Assembly: GCA_038659295.1 (NCBI GenBank)
Contig: JASNGC010000003.1
Span: 496,001 to 560,000 of the forward strand
DNA: 64,000 bases
Reading direction: 5' to 3'
Source of the DNA: Enterocytospora artemiae
Taxonomy: Eukaryota > Microsporidia
Positions 1 to 10,383 of the stretch are shown piece after piece. The translations under genes and the position numbers were made by a program. Under the pieces are notes generated by a model. That model did no database searches. It saw only the letters and a program-made list of their open reading frames with translations, and had not been told where the DNA came from. How positions within the stretch are numbered: position 1 is the stretch's first letter; the number at the start of each line of letters is the position of its first letter.

Positions 1-86
1 GATAGTGGTTTATCTGCAGATCAATAGAACTCAAGATTTGCCCTATATTTAAAGGTAAGATCTGCTTTGAATATTCGACCCTTCAA

Positions 87-1040
87 ATGCTTCTACCGTC
101 AGATATAATAGAGAGCCTAAAATTGAAGCAAACAGAGTCCATTGAATACAAGATACCAGAGGTATTCCCAAAGAGTTGTGCAAACTTCCTAGTACCAGAA
201 AGTACTGAAGAAATGAATAAGATACTATCATTTTATAATTTGCCCACATTTAATGGAGATGTAGATAGTATTGTAGAGGTTGCTGCTGCATATCAGAAAG
301 AAGTGAGTGAAGATATTCCACATTCCAGATGTCCAGAAAAAAGAAACACTAATGCAGAAACCACTGAAAATATCTCTTCTACCGTCTATACCAACCTTTT
401 ACTGGGCATGCCAGAGGATGTTTTAGAAAATCAATCTAATAATCTTTGTTTAGATATTCCTCACTTGACTGCTCTGGCGAACAAAATTAAAAAGTATGAG
501 CAAATGGAACAGTACTGCGATTCAAAGGAGATAGAAATGGCATCAAGAAATAGAAACGATACAAGTAAGCTTTATGATCTCACGGTTGATGAATTAAGGG
601 AAAGACTTGAAATGCTCCAAAAAAAACATCGATATGAAATTATCTATGAACGCCACAGTGACATCATCGACAAGTTGAGGACAATATGCAAACACTCATC
701 CGATTCTGGTGCAAAAAATTTGGGCGAGATAGATTGCCTATCTGTTATCGATTCCTTGGCATTTTTAAAAAAGAAAACCGAGAAACAATATAGAAAAATC
801 AAGATGATGGAACATCTGCAGACAATCGTGGACGACAGCAGCAAGGACAATTTTACGGAGGATGCCATAAAAGCAAAGATCTTATTAAGCATAATTAGTG
901 GAAAGCAGGTTGAAATTGAAGATGTGTGCGAGAGTATGAACTTGACCAGGCCGAGTGTTCTTGTTATCATCTATAATCTACAGATGATGAAAGTGGTAAA
1001 ATACGACAGAGCCACTGATCTGGTCATGCTGGATATTTAA
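87..1040 (+). CDS. Hypothetical coiled-coil protein with winged-helix-like C-terminus (317 aa)
   Basis: I do not recognise the family. The first ~160 residues are polar and low in obvious domains. Residues ~165-265 are rich in charged heptad-like helices (DELRERLEMLQKKH, KKKTEKQYRKIKMME). The last ~55 residues alternate helices and a short strand pair in the manner of a winged helix (ISGKQVEIEDVCESMN ... VVKYDRATDLVML). That architecture would suit a nuclear complex subunit, but this is inference. Start: ATG follows GACCC at -9. It converges on the eIF2-gamma gene with a ~150-base gap. Confidence 0.7.
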   Translation: MLLPSDIIESLKLKQTESIEYKIPEVFPKSCANFLVPESTEEMNKILSFYNLPTFNGDVDSIVEVAAAYQKEVSEDIPHSRCPEKRNTNAETTENISSTVYTNLLLGMPEDVLENQSNNLCLDIPHLTALANKIKKYEQMEQYCDSKEIEMASRNRNDTSKLYDLTVDELRERLEMLQKKHRYEIIYERHSDIIDKLRTICKHSSDSGAKNLGEIDCLSVIDSLAFLKKKTEKQYRKIKMMEHLQTIVDDSSKDNFTEDAIKAKILLSIISGKQVEIEDVCESMNLTRPSVLVIIYNLQMMKVVKYDRATDLVMLDI

Positions 1041-1194
1041 ACCATATTAATAAAATTTCCTCTAAGGCCAGTGTAATATTACCAATATTTCCTAATTGTG
1101 AACACACTGGAGATAGCTTGTTTCACAAATCCAAGCACACCATTCTGATGTCCAAAGCCCAAGGTTGAGGATAGGTATTTTGAAATTAAAAATT

Positions 1195-2478
1195 TTATTG
1201 ATCATACTCAACCTCGCAAGTCTCACCGCCTGTCAGCGTACCATGTCCTATGAGCCTCCAATTATTTTTAACTTTTCTGGAAATAGAGACTCTTTCCCCA
1301 ATGCTCACACAACAAGGTTTCAGAAGCTCAAAATAGCCTGTCTTCTCATCAATTTTGAGAATCCTACATCCTGTGGTGCTGCTTGAGATATTTAGTAGGA
1401 TTTTCTCATCAGGTGTAATTCTTTGGTGACTAGTAGTTGCTGTTTTCTCAAAAAGCTCGTAATTCAACCTAATTCGACAGTAAATTGGCGGCAAACAATC
1501 CTTGTGTCCCATGACCATTCCAATCAACTTGTCGGAGCGGCAAAAATTGGGATCTAGGTTAGTTCCAACCCCAATTAGACCCCCAGGAACAGCACATTCC
1601 AGAGGAGTCTTTTCAGCGTACAAACTTTCAACTCTTGTAATGAATGGTTTGCATTTGAATCCATTTGTGGTCTTAGTAAAAATCCCCGGTCTAATCTCAA
1701 TGATATCGCCTTTCCTGATGGTCCCAGAAATTATGGATCCACCTATGATTCCACCAGAAAGAGACTTATATGGAGCTCCAGGCTTGTTTGTGTCAAAAGA
1801 CCGAATTATGATCATCTTAGGAGCCTCATCCGGATCTCTTTTCGGAACCTCCAAATAATTAACGATATAGTCCAGGATTGCATCTATATTGACATTTAGC
1901 TGACCACTCACCGGAATAATGGGTGCTGTGATCTTAGCTGTTTGTAAAAAATCTTTAATTTGCTTGTACTGTTCATAACTCTGTTCTTTTGTGATTAAAT
2001 CTATTTTATTCTGGACAACAATGATTTTGTCCAATCCCATTATGTTTACTGCAAAGAGATGCTCTGTAGTTTGAGATTGTGGACACGGCTCATTGGCTGC
2101 AATTAAAAGCAAGGCTGCATCCATAATAGCTGTGCCATTCAGCATAGTAGCCATAAGAACATCGTGTCCCGGGCAATCTACAAAACTAACATGCCTAACT
2201 AACGTTTTCTCCACATGGCAACTTTGGCACCGTCCCTTTGTTGTGGAATATCTTTGTGGCCTATCACATTGGCATTCAAATATCTTTGCATTGGCATATC
2301 CGAGCTTTATAGTAATGTTCCTTTCCAGCTCTGACTTGTATCTGATTGTGCTGGTCCCACTGATACACTTCACAATGGTGGACTTTCCGTGTGCCACATG
2401 CCCAATCGTACCAATATTGATTGTGGCTTGGTTTTCCATTGTTCTATCGACACCATTTTCCATTTCTAGTTGGGACAT
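1195..2478 (-). CDS. GCD11: Translation initiation factor eIF2 subunit gamma (427 aa)
   Basis: This is the GTPase subunit of eIF2, which carries Met-tRNAi to the 40S subunit. Visible features: P-loop GHVAHGKST at residues 26-34, the eIF2-gamma-specific Cys cluster (CQCDRPQRY...CQSC), the DCPGHD switch-II motif, NKID, and the C-terminal beta-barrel domains. Length is close to the archaeal/eukaryal norm with no long N-terminal extension. Start: ATG preceded by TTTTTACCCTTGA. The stop TAA is embedded in CAATAAAAT, so stop and poly(A) signal overlap. Identification is firm. Confidence 0.96.
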   Translation of the reverse strand: MSQLEMENGVDRTMENQATINIGTIGHVAHGKSTIVKCISGTSTIRYKSELERNITIKLGYANAKIFECQCDRPQRYSTTKGRCQSCHVEKTLVRHVSFVDCPGHDVLMATMLNGTAIMDAALLLIAANEPCPQSQTTEHLFAVNIMGLDKIIVVQNKIDLITKEQSYEQYKQIKDFLQTAKITAPIIPVSGQLNVNIDAILDYIVNYLEVPKRDPDEAPKMIIIRSFDTNKPGAPYKSLSGGIIGGSIISGTIRKGDIIEIRPGIFTKTTNGFKCKPFITRVESLYAEKTPLECAVPGGLIGVGTNLDPNFCRSDKLIGMVMGHKDCLPPIYCRIRLNYELFEKTATTSHQRITPDEKILLNISSSTTGCRILKIDEKTGYFELLKPCCVSIGERVSISRKVKNNWRLIGHGTLTGGETCEVEYDQ

Positions 2479-2672
2479 TCAAGGGTAAAAATTTAACACT
2501 CACAATCTAAGGTAAATCCAATGGCATCCTGTGTATTTTAACGGCACAACCTCCTTAGCACTGCTGATTTAGATCCAACCAAATACCATCTACCTTAACC
2601 AACTGCAAGAATTAATAAACATTCTACCATGCCATAAAATAACAAAAACCCATTACAATCTATTACCCTTTA

Positions 2673-4046
2673 TTACTTTTTTCGAAATCCCTCCTTGGTT
2701 CTGGATATTTCGATTTCTTTCTCCAGATTATCAATCCTGGCCATCACGTCAACCAACTTAACACAGAAACGGAACATAGGATCGTTCTCCACGTGCTTCA
2801 TACACTCCACCTTGTTAAATACATATACAAGAGCACGCTTTATTGGGATTTTCAGATGCTTGGCCATCATCTTGACATTTTCCTTGGTGTACTTAAGACC
2901 TCTACGCTCAAACTCCTGGTCCAAGCTATTTTTTTGTACATCGGTCAGAAACTGGAATGTCTTTGAGTCGGTCACCCAAGGCATAACTTTCTGATGTTTT
3001 TTTAATATCTTTGGACGGATTCCATTTGATGGCTTCTTATCCATTCTCTGTCTATTCTGGTAATCCAACCGAGAAGCAGATATGTTGGAACCATCACCGG
3101 GCATATTCAAACTGCAAGGTGAAAATGGATGGAATCTTCCATTCAGATGAGGCTCTTGGCATGGTGGGTTTGGACCAGCAGTAAGGGAACTTGTAAGTCT
3201 ACGTGTGTTGCTATCTTGACTTCCATCCTTACCAGGCGCCTGATCCTTTACACTGCTATATGGATCACTATCGAAAAGCCCTTGATTAAGTGCCACTGGT
3301 CCTGAGGTTTGAATGGCATCTCGTGAGTTTGCACTAGAGTAGCACGGCAATTGAGAACTCTGTTTCATAGTACCGGATAATGGCGTGCGAAATATCTCCT
3401 CAAGTTCCTTGCTTATTTCATTATCCATCTGGGAATTGGTTTGAATCTTATTTGCCAAGGAGTTATACATAACATTCTTTTCTGAACAATATCCGTTATT
3501 CCGGCTATTACGGAACTTCCCATCCATTGGACGAACTGTGTCTGCACCTCTATACTTGGTGGTGCTTGATTCTTTAAAGCCACCATCACAGGATTCCTGT
3601 ATTTTGTATGGCTCCCATAAATCATCTTTTGTGAAGTTGTTGAAACAAGTAGGCTTCATTTCAACTTCACAGTCCATATAATTCTGGTCGGGGTAATATT
3701 GTGAAGCATCGTTTTGAAGTTGTGAGTGTTGAGTCAGTGGAGAATATCGGTGTTTTTCAATATCAGGGACTTCCATATTTTGTGTAGTATAGTTTTTGAA
3801 TTGTGAACTCGGGACTTTGCCTTTAATCTTCCCTCTACGGCTTGTTTGGCCATAGTTGCTGAAAGTTTCCATTGGTTTGATCTTCACATCCTCTGGTGTT
3901 TGGTTTATCTTGTCTTCCTGCCCGTTTAATATAAAATCAATATCCATTCTTGAAGTCGAATCATTCCTTCGGAAAAACTCATCATTTTCCATCTGCAAGA
4001 TCTTTTCATAAAATCTCAACCTTGTTTTCCTTTGATCAACGCACAT
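2673..4046 (-). CDS. Protein with decayed homeodomain at C-terminus (457 aa)
   Basis: The first ~350 residues are Ser/Asn/Gln-rich and probably disordered. Residues ~362-414 have homeodomain spacing: a helix 1 pattern (KNSLDQEFERRGLKYTKEN), helix 2 (VKMMAKHLKIP) and a position-3 helix ending in VYVFNKVE where a homeodomain has the WFQNRR core. The Trp, Gln and both Arg are gone, so classical DNA contacts are unlikely to be kept. A charged, possibly coiled-coil tail follows (IDNLEKEIEISRTKE). The start ATG at 4046 has only AACC upstream, weaker than its neighbours; later in-frame ATGs are possible. Homeodomain ancestry is inference from pattern. Confidence 0.65.
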   Translation of the reverse strand: MCVDQRKTRLRFYEKILQMENDEFFRRNDSTSRMDIDFILNGQEDKINQTPEDVKIKPMETFSNYGQTSRRGKIKGKVPSSQFKNYTTQNMEVPDIEKHRYSPLTQHSQLQNDASQYYPDQNYMDCEVEMKPTCFNNFTKDDLWEPYKIQESCDGGFKESSTTKYRGADTVRPMDGKFRNSRNNGYCSEKNVMYNSLANKIQTNSQMDNEISKELEEIFRTPLSGTMKQSSQLPCYSSANSRDAIQTSGPVALNQGLFDSDPYSSVKDQAPGKDGSQDSNTRRLTSSLTAGPNPPCQEPHLNGRFHPFSPCSLNMPGDGSNISASRLDYQNRQRMDKKPSNGIRPKILKKHQKVMPWVTDSKTFQFLTDVQKNSLDQEFERRGLKYTKENVKMMAKHLKIPIKRALVYVFNKVECMKHVENDPMFRFCVKLVDVMARIDNLEKEIEISRTKEGFRKK

Positions 4047-4344
4047 ACAAAGGTTAAAAAAACTAAATTAATTATAAATTTGACGTGTAAAAACAAGAAA
4101 ATGATTTACAGAAAACTCAAATTCCTCTCAAAAGTTGAAGAGCAAACAAGTTATTTAACTGCAGTGGCCCACAATCAAAAGCCTCATTTACTATGAGTAT
4201 AAAACAATAAATGGTGTGGGTCAAGAGGATTTTAATCTACTTCATGGCTCACCAACAGACTTTAACTGTAGAAACTGTTTAATTGTGATGCAGCTGATTG
4301 AAAACAGCATCTTTAAACAAAAATTTTCTTTCTCCTCTCCCAAA

Positions 4345-4794
4345 ATGACTTCTAGAATTGCAATAGTCGGAGATTCTCCCGCAACCTATGTCTGTGCAAT
4401 TTATTTGAAAACTGCAAATATTCCACCGCGTGTGTTTCGATTACCTGGCGATAAAGACTGGTATTCCTGCACATATGTCCCGGGTGTTTACACAGATGGA
4501 AAGGAAGACTTTAATAGAAAATGCTACGAACAAGCCAAAAACATGAACATTATAATTGAAAATGCCAGTGCCGTATCTGTGGCATACAGTAATGGAGTGT
4601 TTACCATTAAAAATTCCACTGAAGAATTTGAATTCGATTATTTAATTGCCGATGAGGATATTTTGGGAGGCTGTAAGGACGTGATTAAAAACAAAAAATA
4701 TTTTGTTGTGAGGGAACATATCGAACTTCCAGAAGCTGTTGTGGTTGCTGGCTCTGGTTGCGAGATAGCATTTAGAATAAAAGAACAGCTATAA
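4345..4794 (+). CDS. Shortened thioredoxin-reductase-like FAD-domain protein (149 aa)
   Basis: The N-terminus reads like the FAD fold of thioredoxin reductase (SRIAIVGDSPATYVCAIYLKTA against the family IIGSGPA..AAIYLARA), followed by a PG motif and a second strand set ending at DYLIADE. The protein then jumps to a segment resembling the extreme C-terminus of the family (VVVAGSGCEIAFRI; family ITSAGSGCMAAL). The NADPH domain and CxxC disulfide are absent, and GxGxxA is altered to GDSPA. Typical reductases are ~310-330 aa. Electron transfer to thioredoxin is therefore not expected. Start: ATG after CTCTCCCAAA, rather than the earlier in-frame codons. Confidence 0.7.
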   Translation: MTSRIAIVGDSPATYVCAIYLKTANIPPRVFRLPGDKDWYSCTYVPGVYTDGKEDFNRKCYEQAKNMNIIIENASAVSVAYSNGVFTIKNSTEEFEFDYLIADEDILGGCKDVIKNKKYFVVREHIELPEAVVVAGSGCEIAFRIKEQL

Positions 4795-4844
4795 TCAAAC
4801 TATCTTAAACTAATTGATTCTGCGGTGTTTATTTAGCTCGATCG

Positions 4845-6311
4845 CTATAAGTCACAGTTCTCTTTAACATATCTCTTAACGTGTTCGCTGCATTCTTCGG
4901 TAACAAACAGCAATCTGGCATGTTCATTCTTATAGATGAACCCTCCGAGTCTGTCGGAAAATGCCACTGTAGATAAAAACTGGCTTTGGTGAAGAAATCC
5001 AGAATAGAGAACTCCCCTTTTTATAGTTGTTCTATGCTGCTTACTGTTCCAAATCGTGAGCTGGTTAATTATACTTTTGTGTAAGTGTGCCGAGTGCGAT
5101 CTTAAAAACTGAATAATCTGATCTACTGTAATTCCCATGGCTAAGGAGCCCAAAAAAGCATCTTCATCAAACCGGGCTTTGATTAGATTGGGCAGTACAT
5201 GGACTATCTTGCTAAACAATTTCAAAATGCTAATCTGATACGACTTTGTGGTGTATGCGTATATTTTGAAATTAGTCTCTAAAATTAGAAAATGCTCATT
5301 GCTACTTTCTGACTGGAAAATACTGTTCAGATTCAAGTAAAACATGGGTAGGCTTCCAGAGTATGGTAAAATACTGATGATGCCTATAGAGTCCAGAAAA
5401 CTCAGCCATTTTTTATTATACTCTCCAGATGTTTTATAGAATAAGTTTGTCTCCACTCCAAAACGACTCTTGTCACTTTCCATGGAATGGGATACAGGAC
5501 CCTTTGCTGTTTTGGCCCTTTTGGGTTTATTCGATGCATCCTCAGGCTCATCCCCAAGGTCCAATAGTTTTTTCACCTTACATTCCCTTTTGATTACTAG
5601 CTCCATCAGATCAGTAAGCAACTCCTTTTCTTGAACTCGACTCTCTGAGAAGTACTCTAGAGAGCTCATTAGGACAACCCATATTTGCTCTCTCTTGCTT
5701 TTCAATAAAAACTCGAATCCTTTATTGGTTATCTTTCCTTTTTGATCAACGAGAGAGGTGAACAAATTTACCTCAAAAATGGGGCCTGACCCACAATCCG
5801 AAAATAGATTAAACGAAACTATCGATTTTAAAAGATTTTCAAACTTCTCACCAGAAGATTTGTGTAAACTAAGTCGATCGTTGGCCTTAAATTTCATATC
5901 GTGAACATTTGAGAGTGTTGAGACTTCAATGAATTTGTTCTCCATAGACTTACTGTTTGCAAATCCTGAAAGCAATGCCTTTCTAAAAACTTCACTCATC
6001 TTTACAGTGTCTCCTTCTCTAACAATGATTTTTAGAGTAAGTAGATCTGCAAAGCACTTCGCATATGGTTTTTGATTATCGCTGGTCCAAGCCTTACAAT
6101 CAAGATTTCTGTTCTTTATTCCCATTGATTGTCTCTCATTCCCATCCAAAATGTCTGCAAAATGAGAAAAATGAAATGTGTTAACTAAAAAATCGAAAAG
6201 AATTTCAGTTGTTTTTTCATCTGCAAGTTTTAGAAAGGCCAAGGTAACTGTAGGATTAGAAAAAACCTCGAATGACGAGTTCTTTCTTATAAAATTTGCA
6301 AGATACTCCAT
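4845..6311 (-). CDS. TFB2: TFIIH core subunit Tfb2/p52 (488 aa)
   Basis: This is the p52 subunit that anchors and stimulates the XPB/Ssl2 translocase in TFIIH, for transcription initiation and nucleotide excision repair. The C-terminal half carries the family signature: ILETNFKIYAYTTKSYQISIL, then LGSLAMGITVDQIIQFLRSHS, then the RTTIKRGVLYSGFL segment and a final FVTEECSEHVKRYVK. The family N-terminal helical region is present but divergent. Length is near yeast Tfb2 (~513). Start: ATG with CCCC ~15 bases upstream. It is convergent with the reductase-like gene, ~50 bases apart. Confidence 0.9.
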   Translation of the reverse strand: MEYLANFIRKNSSFEVFSNPTVTLAFLKLADEKTTEILFDFLVNTFHFSHFADILDGNERQSMGIKNRNLDCKAWTSDNQKPYAKCFADLLTLKIIVREGDTVKMSEVFRKALLSGFANSKSMENKFIEVSTLSNVHDMKFKANDRLSLHKSSGEKFENLLKSIVSFNLFSDCGSGPIFEVNLFTSLVDQKGKITNKGFEFLLKSKREQIWVVLMSSLEYFSESRVQEKELLTDLMELVIKRECKVKKLLDLGDEPEDASNKPKRAKTAKGPVSHSMESDKSRFGVETNLFYKTSGEYNKKWLSFLDSIGIISILPYSGSLPMFYLNLNSIFQSESSNEHFLILETNFKIYAYTTKSYQISILKLFSKIVHVLPNLIKARFDEDAFLGSLAMGITVDQIIQFLRSHSAHLHKSIINQLTIWNSKQHRTTIKRGVLYSGFLHQSQFLSTVAFSDRLGGFIYKNEHARLLFVTEECSEHVKRYVKENCDL

Positions 6312-6683
6312 GCTACAGATGGGGATGAAATAAAGAATTTTATTATAATCCTCAAGCTCAACATGGGAATGGTCTTAATACAACATTCCGAGTATTTTTA
6401 CAGTGACCTGGAACCATACATTTTAGTTTGGTTAACAAGATTTGCCATGAATATGCCTTAATTCCGTATTCCAAAATCATCATGAAAATACTTTGATAAC
6501 ACACAGAATTTATATCTCAAATCCAAGCATCTAGATAATTATTCTCCAACCTTCATTAATGCCAAAGAAAAATGGTATTAATTATACTGACAATGGGAAT
6601 GATGTTTGATTAGCTATTAAGACAAAGCCAACAGTGGCTCAATTGGAAGTTTATTAAAGAATCACAGGTCTACAAGGGATTCA
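6312..6683. other. Intergenic region, 372 bases
   Basis: AT-rich spacer between the Tfb2 start and the 3' end of the large minus-strand gene. It holds the Tfb2 promoter side (CCCC near 6326) and an AATAAA on the minus strand near the downstream gene end. I see no ORF with a start signal and no RNA gene. Confidence 0.5.
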
Positions 6684-9536
6684 TCAGATTGTCTTTACTA
6701 CTTTACCTATTATTAGCCTGAAAATATCAATCTCATAAAATTGTGCAATTTGATTGTTTGTAAGGAAGAATGTTACAATATAAACTTTTAAACGTGAAGA
6801 GGCTTCACAAACCTTTCTCCAGGATTTTTCGGAAACTGTATTCTGATTGACTGGAGAGAGATCATTTAGATTATTTGTGATAGCAAACTCACTTGTAATC
6901 AATCCTATGCATATCTTGTAAAAATTCATACTGTCAAATCCATAATGGTACAAAGTAGTAAAATCAAAGGTGGTTTGGTCAAATGCTTCGAACTTCGTGA
7001 TGCTTCCCAATAACTTTATCTTAAGAACTTGACGCCGTAAAATGCGCAGCAAGTCCACCACCCTACTGCAAGCATATATTCTGTCTAGTTTGCTGTTTGT
7101 TACTATTACGGTTAGTGAAATTAGGGAATAGTCAAATGGAATTCTCCACTTATTATCTCTCAGAGACATCTCCTCCAAATCCAAAGATATTTTATATAGT
7201 TTATCAAAAATTGACATCTTGGTCTCATCAGAAATCAAACCCAAACCATTAACAGAGCAACAATCTATTTTCTTTACATGATTCAGGCCTAAGTAGAAAA
7301 CTCTCGCTGCAAGCCTAATGTGTGCTCTATTCAAGGATTCCGGTGTCAAAGGATTTTTACGATCTGCCATGGGATTCGAAGACAATTCACCGCTCCGATC
7401 GATTGGTTCCATATGCAAATTCTCACTCGTAAAAGATGTTGCTTCTCTCGTATCACCCAGTAGTGAGTCTTCTATAGAAATCTGATCCAAAATATCATTT
7501 AAAACCAAATTATCGTCCTCGTCATTATGGCTCAAAAGCTTAAAGAGTTCACTGTAAAATATTTCTTCATCTGAACAATAATCATTTCGAAAAAACATTC
7601 TTGAATTGGACCTGGCTGATCCAATCTTGCCAAACTTTTTCTGTCCATGAAATACACTGGCAGTTCCACCATTTATTATTAGTTCAGAGAATGAATCCAC
7701 ACCTGTGACTAGCATCCGTCGATCACTAATAAGAAAGATTGAAATTGCGGTAAGGACAGTGCTAATTTTGTTAACACTGCTGCAAAAAGAATTGGTAGCC
7801 TGATCGTCGATACAGCTTTGGGGGATATATTCCTTAAACTTCAGAGTACGTATCAATTCGTTTTGAACAACACAATTTCCGGAATTGTAATTCAGAAACC
7901 CAAAAGCAATGATCTCCATAGGTTGTAATATTCTGTTTCCAGAAAAGGCACTGTAGTTTATTCTGCTGACCCCAGCAGCACACAAAACAAGTAAGATGAA
8001 CACATTCCCACCTTGCAAATACTCTTTCAAAAGCTCTTTAACTTCCCTTTCTGTACTTTTTACTCCTCGAAGATTTCGCCCAAATAATCTACCCAGTACC
8101 CGAATAGAGTAATTACAGCCTTTTTCGGTGGAAGTACTCCATTCGCTGGCTCCCAGGACGAACTGCATCCCATCATTATTCTCCATGTATTCAGACACAC
8201 CCTCAGCTCGATCGCAGACAGAAGTTATTCCGCTGATTCTACATAGTCCCCAGAAATGCTGCATTTTATTTCTGATATTTTCTAGGTCATCAATGTGTGG
8301 CGGAATCATGGAAGATGGTTCGTTGAGGATACTATTCAATTCCGAAAGTGCCAGATTCAGCATGGTTTCTCTAGAATCTACATCTGGATCTTTAATACAT
8401 GGGATACTAATGATAAAATTATCTGTCGAATTATCCAGCTTAGCATTACAGTTGTTATACTTACTCGTGCAGTTTTCTTCAACAATAGATTCGATGTTTT
8501 GCTTACCAAATCTAGTATTTCCCTTGAAGTAATTTACTTTACTGTCCTCGGTAGTCAATTCCAACAAGTCTCCGTCAATTTTTATCCCGGAAACTGATAC
8601 GGGGAAGATATATTGGATATCGGTCGAACCTTCAAAATCAACGAACAAAAGAATATTTTCAATTGCTACCACTAGAAACGAGAAATAAACCACAAAGAGT
8701 TTAGAAACTCTTTCTTCTGAGTGGTACTTCTGATCAATGGTATTTCTGTCTACTATTTGGTGGAGTAAGTTGGGTTTTGAACGCTTGGGAATTGGGCTAC
8801 TTGTCACAGAACCATGCACCGAATAGTGTGCAAGTTCTTGTTCGTAGGCATTATGAAACTCAACCTGGCTGCCTCCAGCTTTTGATGAATATCTTATCCT
8901 TCCCTTGCTTATAAAAAAGTTAATAGTCCACTGTTGAATATCTTTGGAGGTAGCTGAGCAGCATTTAATGGCCTCACTCGAGGGAATAGAATAAAATACA
9001 TACTCTTTGATACTTCCCAATAGAATGCCCTCTGCTAAAAGTCGGAAGGCAGAGAGGTCTCTACTGTAAAATATTAAGCATGAGGAATTCCTTGAAGATT
9101 CGTCCAATAGATGTGTTCCTGAAGTATTACTGTTGGCATTATTACATATATAGTTGGTTATATTCTGTGTTAATGGGGCATTTGCAGCTGCTTTAATTTC
9201 TTGTGTATAGATAACGAAGCCAGAAACAAGAATGTTTTCTACATTACGTGGCACAAAAATTGTTGTATGGAGATTATTACATGCAAGAACGTTGGGATTG
9301 TTGTAAAAGGTTATATAGAAATATCTGTCAAAAATCAATGCCTTGGCCGAGGGAAAAGTAAGTGCATTGTAGGGAAATGCAGAAAGTAAGTGTAGTTTGT
9401 CCGGAATGCTTGAGTCTACAATACTACTGAGCAATGGAATTGTGTGTTTTGAATTGGTAGATGCGTTGTTCTGAGGATTGAAATTGTCTCCCGCCTGCGA
9501 GTTAAAAAGTGTTGTTGTAGTTTCAGGATTTATCAT
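6684..9536 (-). CDS. Large protein, possible Nup155/Nup170 inner-ring nucleoporin (950 aa)
   Basis: This is the largest ORF of the window. The first ~330 residues look beta-rich, and a segment near residue 55 (LSAFPYNALTFPSAKALIFDRY) has the spacing of the nucleoporin N-terminal propeller motif (FPEIN.AWLTID). The C-terminal half is helical with long leucine-rich stretches, as in Nup155/Nup170. The middle is Asn/Ser/Glu-rich. Identity is an inference from architecture and one weak motif; another beta-propeller plus alpha-solenoid scaffold protein is possible. Start: ATG preceded by TTTCACCCCTT. Confidence 0.4.
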   Translation of the reverse strand: MINPETTTTLFNSQAGDNFNPQNNASTNSKHTIPLLSSIVDSSIPDKLHLLSAFPYNALTFPSAKALIFDRYFYITFYNNPNVLACNNLHTTIFVPRNVENILVSGFVIYTQEIKAAANAPLTQNITNYICNNANSNTSGTHLLDESSRNSSCLIFYSRDLSAFRLLAEGILLGSIKEYVFYSIPSSEAIKCCSATSKDIQQWTINFFISKGRIRYSSKAGGSQVEFHNAYEQELAHYSVHGSVTSSPIPKRSKPNLLHQIVDRNTIDQKYHSEERVSKLFVVYFSFLVVAIENILLFVDFEGSTDIQYIFPVSVSGIKIDGDLLELTTEDSKVNYFKGNTRFGKQNIESIVEENCTSKYNNCNAKLDNSTDNFIISIPCIKDPDVDSRETMLNLALSELNSILNEPSSMIPPHIDDLENIRNKMQHFWGLCRISGITSVCDRAEGVSEYMENNDGMQFVLGASEWSTSTEKGCNYSIRVLGRLFGRNLRGVKSTEREVKELLKEYLQGGNVFILLVLCAAGVSRINYSAFSGNRILQPMEIIAFGFLNYNSGNCVVQNELIRTLKFKEYIPQSCIDDQATNSFCSSVNKISTVLTAISIFLISDRRMLVTGVDSFSELIINGGTASVFHGQKKFGKIGSARSNSRMFFRNDYCSDEEIFYSELFKLLSHNDEDDNLVLNDILDQISIEDSLLGDTREATSFTSENLHMEPIDRSGELSSNPMADRKNPLTPESLNRAHIRLAARVFYLGLNHVKKIDCCSVNGLGLISDETKMSIFDKLYKISLDLEEMSLRDNKWRIPFDYSLISLTVIVTNSKLDRIYACSRVVDLLRILRRQVLKIKLLGSITKFEAFDQTTFDFTTLYHYGFDSMNFYKICIGLITSEFAITNNLNDLSPVNQNTVSEKSWRKVCEASSRLKVYIVTFFLTNNQIAQFYEIDIFRLIIGKVVKTI

Positions 9537-9765
9537 AAGGGGTGAAATAGTTAGGATGGATGTCCCATCTGAGGTTTTATGGCAATATTCAATATATACT
9601 AATAGTGATATGCTATTTTCAATTATGGTGTAATGTCTACTGTCAATAACTTGGTCAGAGTATTCCTTTCCAGAGTCATGGAAAATTTAGGCGATGTTCA
9701 ATAGAGCCACTCCAGCTAGGAAATTGGTTTACATAACAACCATCATAAGAAATTTATTAATGTAT

Positions 9766-10383
9766 CTAAATACGAATGTTGACGATAACTGCAGTGGTTA
9801 CTGCTCCCTCAAACTTATTTATAATTAGATAATTTTCACAAAATGCAATTACAATTCCATCAGACAAGTCCTCAGAAATTCTGAGTTTCTTACCAGAGAC
9901 TTTGACTTTATAATGGCTTAATCCATCTATGTAGCCCACAGGCATACAACTGCAGGTGTTTATGTATCCTTTACTGTGCAGATAGAGTTTACCATCAAAA
10001 TACTCCATCTCAATGTTGTCATCTGTGAGTATTTCCAATCGATCAATGCTGATTGACAGAATGGCACTGGTCAAAGTGAGGGAGAAGTCATCATTAAATA
10101 TATCAAATTCCCTAGTAGTCACAGCAGTGCTATTGTGGATTGTTTCCATGTAAGAGTAGGTAATCTTTCTACAGGACTCACTGACTTCAAAAGTATCGGT
10201 ACGTTCTAACATCTCCAGTAATGAGGATACATAGCAGCAGAAGGTGCAGGTTGATAAATCTGGCAGCAGTATGTGAACAAATGCTGATTTTATGGCATCC
10301 TGCGTTATCTGTACACGTCTTGAATATTTTGAAATGAACTTGAGCTTGTCTATTAAAATTGAGGAAATGGAAATATGTTCCAT
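9766..10383 (-). CDS. Possible 9-1-1 clamp subunit, Rad1-like (205 aa)
   Basis: The sequence alternates strands and short helices in the pattern of sliding-clamp proteins, with two similar halves. The C-terminal half runs FDIFNDDFSLTLTSAIL, a strand set, then HYKVKVSGKKLRI and a final GIVIAFCENYLIINKFEGAV, matching in order the last domain of Rad1 (Y.I...K...LVLSCKVSIR.D..G.L.L). It is shorter than Rad1 (~280). A Rad9-like gene and the Rad17/Rad24 loader in the same window make this reading more attractive. Hus1 or an unrelated clamp fold cannot be excluded. Its start lies only ~70 bases from the AC40 reading frame. Confidence 0.4.
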   Translation of the reverse strand: MEHISISSILIDKLKFISKYSRRVQITQDAIKSAFVHILLPDLSTCTFCCYVSSLLEMLERTDTFEVSESCRKITYSYMETIHNSTAVTTREFDIFNDDFSLTLTSAILSISIDRLEILTDDNIEMEYFDGKLYLHSKGYINTCSCMPVGYIDGLSHYKVKVSGKKLRISEDLSDGIVIAFCENYLIINKFEGAVTTAVIVNIRI

